64,000 nt of DNA from Eucalyptus grandis. Its lineage: Eukaryota > Streptophyta > Magnoliopsida > Myrtales > Myrtaceae. How positions within the stretch are numbered: position 1 is the stretch's first letter; the number at the start of each line of letters is the position of its first letter. Where the stretch lies: NCBI RefSeq assembly GCF_016545825.1, contig NC_052615.1:22064520-22128519 (forward strand), written 5' to 3'. Shown in pieces: positions 57,995 through 64,000 of this stretch. Made by a program: the position numbers and the translations under genes. The notes beneath the pieces were generated by a model that saw only the letters and a list, made by a program, of their open reading frames with translations, searched no databases and was not told the origin of the DNA.

Positions 57995-60900
57995 GTCAGA
58001 CTCAGGTTAAAATAATACTCCAGCAGCCCAGCCCCAAGTCAAATTGGGTCAATCAATCTACTTTAAATAGCTTCAGAGGCTGCAGGCTTCCTATCTCAAA
58101 AGGGAAAGCAGAAACTGTTAATGTGTTGCACAACTGGGAAGAACAAGAATCTACTAAAAGATTAACAGCATTGACACCACTCGCACGGGCAACACAATAT
58201 ATGAAAACAGATGTTATGCAAATTTGCAACCCTGTCTGGGAGATTATTACTGTAAGAAAGCATTATAGGAGGTCTAAAGAAAAAGGAACCCCAAATCAAC
58301 AGCACCTATATTTCCTGTATTAAAAAGGATATACACTTTCACTAATTACTAAAACCAGCTGACCCTATGTGAAAATATGATTTGCCCTGGATTGCCTTCT
58401 GAAATTTGTACCTTCCACTGTTTCTTCCATTCCCATTTCACAGGGGGGTGACGATGATGCCCCACGCAAACACTGCAGTTACACTGCAGTTCATGCCAAA
58501 CAGTGGTTCCAACGGTAAACTGAGCTACATCAGTCAACAGTACCTGATGAAAAACCAAGCTTATAAGTTCTCAAAGGCAGTCATAGAAAATCCTGCTAAT
58601 TTCTTCTGGTAAGAAACACTGTCAAAGTGTCAGTACTTGAACCAAAAACTAGAACAAAGAGAGACTCAGAAGTAGACTCAGCTAAGAACATGGTTAATCA
58701 TCAACATTGAACAAACAGAATTCAGAAATAAATTCTAAACTTGGCTCACATGAGACAGATCTCCATCACGTCACCTGGAGATCAGCAGAAGAACTAACGC
58801 ACCCTCTATGCATCGATAACTAGTACACTCACATAAAGGCATGTCACCAATAAGACAAGAGGAAGTTCTACAGAGGAAGTCATTCAAAAACACTAACACT
58901 ATCAGGGAAACAGAAAGTTCCAGGAGGCACTCTCTTCTTCTTCTCCCTTACAGTTTTTTCCTATCTCCCTTTTTCCCACACACAAACTTAATGCATAGAG
59001 CTTTGAAGCAAATATGACGCAAATGAAAGTTTCACTTCAGATGTACAGAGTACCTACTACAGCCAGGAGCAAGAGAAATAGATGACATAAATACATCAAA
59101 AAACAATTTCAACAGACTCCAACCATCTTTGAGAAAGGATTTCTGAGTTCTAATGTAAGGGTCTAGAATGGAGGAGGCACATAAAATTCCAACATCAAAA
59201 ATAACCACAGCCTAAATACATGTCTGCATAGTACTGCATCAAAATTTTGCCACCTAATCCTCTCATTTAAAAGGTACTTATTAGAACATTGATCATTATT
59301 TCACATCAATCCACACATGTACAAAGTCCTAAGTTGCAAGAGATATTCATTTCGGTACCCTGAAATAAAGCTTTAGTCATTAATTTCATTGAACCTACTA
59401 GATTCCTTCTAGTTTTCAACCAAAATTGAGATTTAGCATGTACATCTTAACAAAATACTTCCCTATCTAGACAGAAGGCTAATGAGTATCGAACCAAATC
59501 AACTGATTACGATAAATCACACATCTAGATATACACGTGTCATCTCCATACATTGATTGCTCCACATGAATTCTCAGCCGCGATTTCTGGAGACACAATC
59601 TCAAGTACAACTCCTTATGCAAGCCACAGTCCATCATTTATCCTCACCCACCAAGAACAAGGAAAGTTACTGGCTAAGAGGCCAAACAGACACAAAAAAG
59701 CCACTGAACTAACCTAATTATTACCATATCAGAGTTCGATATCATCACACATTCTTAAAAAGATAGCTTAGCATCACGCCATCAGTAATATCAGCACAAA
59801 ATAAGAGCAATGCCACAAGAAAACCACTGAACTCGCATTAGACAAGCCATCGAGCATCAAATTCTCCTAACACCATCTTAAATTACAATGAATATGGTAA
59901 GCGTGTGTCCTCATACTACACAAAGTTTGTGTCCTTAAACTAACTGGTCAAAAGCTTTTCCAGAATTGAGACCTAATATTAACTTCAGAGCATATCTAAA
60001 ATTCATGTAATCCATATTTAAAATGGGAAGACAAATAGTTCTTTCCATAAAATTTATAAGTTATTCCACATATCACACAAATAAATCCAAATATGTGAGT
60101 TCGACTATTAATATAAAAAAGTTAGATACACGCCTAAACAAAAGGACATTGACCACTTAAAATAAGTGAACATTAAAGACATTACTTGTGTGCATACAAA
60201 CAGACATACGTAAGCTCAGAATATATAAGCACAATATAATTTTACATCCCTTGTTATATATCCAATGTGATCTCTCATCTTGTTTCTTAAGTGCTTAAGA
60301 ATCTTTATACTCATTAAATATAATACACAACTTAAAATCAGCATCAGTATCTTGGTTCAAGAACAGATCACCATAAGAGAGGGAGAGAAGGACAAAGCAG
60401 AGGAAAAACAAAAGGAAAAAATATCCGAGAGTTTTCAAAAGTATGAATTGCAATGTTTCATCCTCGCCACCTCTTTTCACTTTGATTTCTACAACGCACC
60501 GAGGTGAACAAGGTTGCCCTAACTAACAATACAGAAACAAAAATTAGATCATCCCGGAGTGACCCATGGTGACTTTTAACACTAGTAACCGTGGTTTCAT
60601 TTGCCTATATTGCGGTTTCTGCCTTGGTAAAGGCTTTACCTGCGGGTGGTTTTCCGTAAATTAAGGCGCTGTTGAAAACTGGGAACCTGCCTTATGTAGG
60701 GCCGCCGGCCGCTGTCACCAGACTAACTATTCCCTACTCAGGAACACACCCCCTCTCCTCCAAAGCATCCCTCAAAGTTCATTCAAGCCTTCACAGCAGC
60801 CACATTCAAACAAAGTACCGCGTTAAATCACGGCAATACACTCCACGTTAAGCCATAAGAACACACGCAAAACTACCGGGTCGCCAAAGGTTCTCTAGCG

Positions 60901-62026
60901 TAGTCAAAAGCTATTCAAAGTGAGTCTGGAAAGTAGCAAAACAGCCCCCTACTCGAAACCGGCAAAGAATCAATGTAAAGAAATCTCGGCCCATTGCAAA
61001 ATTCATACTTCCGCACTCGACCGAAGACAAAAAGCTCGACCAAAGCAGAGAAGAACAGGAAGCGGAGAAAAAGAAGCCGAGAACGCGAGAATCAAATCTA
61101 CGACGAAGCAGAAAATAGCTCAGCAGCAAAAAGACAGACGAAAAGAAAAGCGCTCCGAAGAACGCCAACTCTACCGAAAGCTACTAACTCCAATCCGATA
61201 CTAACACTCGATGGAGACGAGCGAGACCGAGCGTATCGCGAAACGCGCGGTAGATGCGAGTCGCGGAATCCCGCGCGATTGCCGCAGGCACAAGAGCAGA
61301 AGCGGAAGAAGAAGCAGCAGCTGAAGCAGCAGCAGGAGGAGGAGGAATCGGAAGGGCTCCGAGACTACCAGCCGAAGCCGACGCGGAAACGGGAGCGGGG
61401 AGAAAACCCTAACCGCGATCGGAGAAGAACGGCCGGGTTAAGAGAGAGAGAGAGAGAGAGCTTTACCTGCGATGGCGACGGAGAGAGAGAGAGAGGAGAG
61501 AGAGAGGGAGAGTCAGAGCTGACCGAGCGAGTGCTAAGGGATGACGCAGAGAGAATCGCCAGCAGGCTTTCCACGACCCCCCACCTCGAGGGATTGGGTT
61601 CCCCCCCTCGGTGGGGCCCACCTCCCCCAGCCAGCCGTCGGATATCGACCCAATCGATCTCGTCCGTCCGTCTCTTTTCTTTCACCCCCGTCCGTAACCT
61701 GGAGAACCGGTTAACGGCCCTCATCACACCAACTCCCCCGGTCTCCTCCCTCGCATTTAATGGCCATGAAAGCGACTTCGAGGTCCCCCCCCCACCCGGC
61801 CGAAAGAGGAGAAGCGGGAGAAAGGAGCAGAAGCAGAAGCAGAAGCAGTAGGCGAACCCTCTCTTGCAGAGGGGAGCGGAGACGTGGCCTTCTTCTTCGC
61901 CTTACGGATCCGCTGCTGCCACGTTCATGGCGAACGAGCGTGGTCAGTAGCGAGACGGACCGTCGAGAGAAGCAAATTAAAAAAATAAAAATAAAAAACT
62001 CGTTTTTTTCCAGCAGGAGCATTGCC

Positions 62027-62065
<39 letters not shown>

Positions 62066-62070
62066 CGACG
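57995..62070 (-). promoter_or_regulatory. BPC leader, probable long 5' UTR intron and promoter
   Basis: On the minus strand a donor-like GCAG|GTAAAG lies at 61467/61466 and a plausible acceptor TTTTGAGATAG at 58091, suggesting a 3.4-kb 5' UTR intron (inference). The 61200-61950 region is GC-rich and CpG-rich, like a promoter. GA/CT repeats occur at about 61441-61460, 61480-61512 and 62030-62063, the motif BPC proteins themselves bind. Between 58400 and 61000 no other gene is visible. Confidence 0.45.
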
Positions 62071-63380
62071 GCGACCCCTGAAGAAAGATGGTTGAGACAG
62101 AGTCTTGGTTTTTCCGTCCGGCGACGGCGGAGCGGGAGGCGGGGTTCGGGCAAGAAACAAGGAGGAGACAGAGAATCTCGCAATTCTTTTTTTCTTTTCT
62201 TTTCTTTTTTTTTGTTTATCTTTTTGAGAAAAGTAAAAATACCACTTTCCAGTCCACCAAAATTTGGAATAATTTCGAAATTATGAAAAGAGCTCGATAT
62301 TATTAACGTACCCCGTCGTCATCATTTGCAAATGTAAAAGTTTCGAGTCGAGGAAAAGTCAAATCCATCGCAGGATTTCAACGAAATAAAAGTTCATCTG
62401 AACAAGCAATTAGACATTTTGGATCTTCTTGATTAGTCACTGATCTTTTCGCATTTTTATAATACTAATCCGATCGCTCAAATTCTATCAATTATAAATC
62501 CATTCATCGACTCTGAAATGTCTCTCTAAACTAAACACTCGTCACTTGTTTCAAATGTTTTCCACGCCTTTAGCATTTTCGGATCCTACAAACACCATAC
62601 TATATATTTTATCGTGAAACACCCCAAAATCTTTCAAAAAGTACATAGATCGACTTGTGAGTTTTTCATCTAGCTCAATATGTCAATACTTGACCTTTCT
62701 GCAATAATTCTTAGATGAACTGTTTCAATTGAAATTATATAATTTATTAGAAACTAATAATCTACGGAATAAATATAATCAAAGATGATTTCAGTATGAT
62801 AAATGATTTTATTATAAACAATATACACGGACTAAAAAGAATTCTTTTAATACTTAAGTAAAAGCAAGAAAGATAAAAAGAAAATTGTGGTTATTAGGAC
62901 TAGGGTTAAACCCGCATTAGGCGTTTGTACAAAAGTGAATATATATGTGTGTGTGCGTAAAAAGATAATAGATTGAAGGTTACCCAAAAAAGGAAAATGA
63001 TGGCCAAGTATAATGGTGGCCGGAATATCATTGTTAAGTTTTTTTTCATTATTTCATATAGGATATTTTGGAAGATTTAAAGAACAAGACAAGAGGGTGT
63101 GTTGGCTTAAATTTATCAGCCTTCATGCACATACTAGGCGCACGCGTGATTTTTGAATAATTATAATTGACTATACCTTTTAAAATTTCACTTCCTCCAT
63201 GTTCTAGTTTTTCTCGACTTCAATTATCTAGAAAAATAGGATTGCGATTGTAAAATTGCAAAAGTCACCATTAGGCTATCCACTGCTTCACTAAATTGCA
63301 CAAGATTTTATCGCAAGGGTATGATGGTAATTTAAGAGGTGGAAACTAAAATTTGAAAGTTGGCTATATATAAGCACTTA
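62070..63380. other. AT-rich intergenic DNA
   Basis: No gene recognised. The 72-codon frame at 62088-62306 looks like GC-rich promoter sequence running into a poly-T tract. Confidence 0.4.
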
Positions 63381-63389
63381 AAGCACTTG

Positions 63390-64000
63390 GGAAAATTATC
63401 CAAAATTTTATGAATTTATTGTATGGAAAATAATTTTACACCTTTTAAATGTATCGATTTAATCTTAAATACTTTAACAATTTGTCAATTCAGTTTTAAA
63501 CATTTCAATTAACTCAATTTAATCATAAATATTTTCATAATTTACTAATTTAATTATAAACATTTAGACGATTTACCAACTTAGTCCTTTTAATTACTTT
63601 AGGTCGGAAGTTGCTGACATAAACATTGGTCATCCAACACAAAATGTCATTGACTTTGACAGCTTTTTTTTTTTTTTTACTATTCTAATTATTTATAATC
63701 TTTTTGAATTTTTCTTTTTCTTGTCTTTCTTTTTTTACCCTTCTTCCTCCACCAATCACCAAACCTAGACAATGACGAGTGACTAGCCACACACAATCGT
63801 CAACCTCGCAGTTCTCATTGAATTCAGGAGGGAAACTCTTGCCAACCCTCCCCTATGGTCAGTTGCCAGCCATCACAGAGGGCCATGCGATTGGCTAAAA
63901 AGAAAAAAACAGAAAGAAAAGAAGGAAAATAAAATGAAGAAATTCAAAAAAGTATTAAAAAATTCATAAAATCTTTTAAAAATTGGAAAGCATTGTTCAC
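63390..64000. mobile_element. TIR-family element cut by window end
   Basis: Left end GGGAAAATTATCCAAAATTTTATG, then repeated AATTTAATCATAAATATTT units, a pyrimidine-rich tract, a GC-rich core (63740-63890) and a purine-rich tract, in the same order as at 16775. The right end lies beyond the window. Confidence 0.55.

Noticed and set aside
60994..61851. 285-codon plus-strand frame rich in Arg, Lys, Glu and Gln
   Set aside because: It lies antisense to the BPC promoter/leader in GC- and GA-rich DNA. The low-complexity composition explains the open frame, and it has no domain or plausible start context.
1..64000. CRISPR array, bacterial operon or rRNA genes
   Set aside because: None is present; the tandem repeats seen are microsatellites or decayed minisatellites of a plant genome.

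Overview
This is plant nuclear DNA, almost certainly a eudicot. It has intron-containing genes, very AT-rich intergenic DNA, LTR retrotransposons with a plant-type initiator-tRNA-Met primer site, and plant-specific families (a BBR/BPC GAGA-binding factor and a berberine-bridge-enzyme-like oxidase). Myrtaceae (a Eucalyptus-like genome) is my guess from the flavour of the repeats and proteins; it is not demonstrated.

Layout. 1-4330: gene-free, with microsatellites, a degenerate GATAA/TTATC array and a telomere-like TTAGGT tract. 4331-10092: a complete but dead Ty1/copia element with two ~816-bp LTRs, a 5-bp target duplication, primer site, polypurine tract and a gag-pol full of stops and frameshifts. 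10098-14560: remnants of a Ty3/gypsy-type Gag and of an unrecognised repeat protein present twice in opposite orientation. 16775-17572: a terminal-inverted-repeat element with probable 9-bp target duplication (Mutator-like). 17740-20967 (+): a FHIT-type HIT-family hydrolase gene. Its coding sequence only joins correctly if a 3-nt microexon lies between a U2 intron and a U12-type AT-AC intron. 21000-32100: intergenic DNA with MITEs, a miniature LTR element (TRIM) and a locally shuffled duplication. 32200-36322 (+): an RBR E3 ubiquitin ligase gene with an N-terminal RNase H-like segment. 37380-48400: transposon-derived DNA, including two members of a TIR family built around a TGTTCTCGGGAACA palindrome. 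48426-50085 (+): an intronless berberine-bridge-enzyme-like gene, broken by two 1-bp frameshifts and carrying a 48-bp duplication of its FAD-binding motif. 51360-51740 (-): a hAT transposase remnant. 56909-61470 (-): a class II BASIC PENTACYSTEINE gene with a frame-preserving 114-bp intron and a GA-repeat-rich leader. The right edge is a truncated TIR element.

The three apparently intact genes (FHIT, RBR ligase, BPC) are unrelated single genes, each well separated, with no sign of a cluster or pathway. The strongest leads are the FHIT microexon/U12 arrangement, the W-box palindromes in the copia LTR, the BPC gene's own GAGA tracts and exitron-like intron, and the shuffled duplication near 25.5-26.1 kb. 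Splice sites were read by eye; no alignment or search was run.
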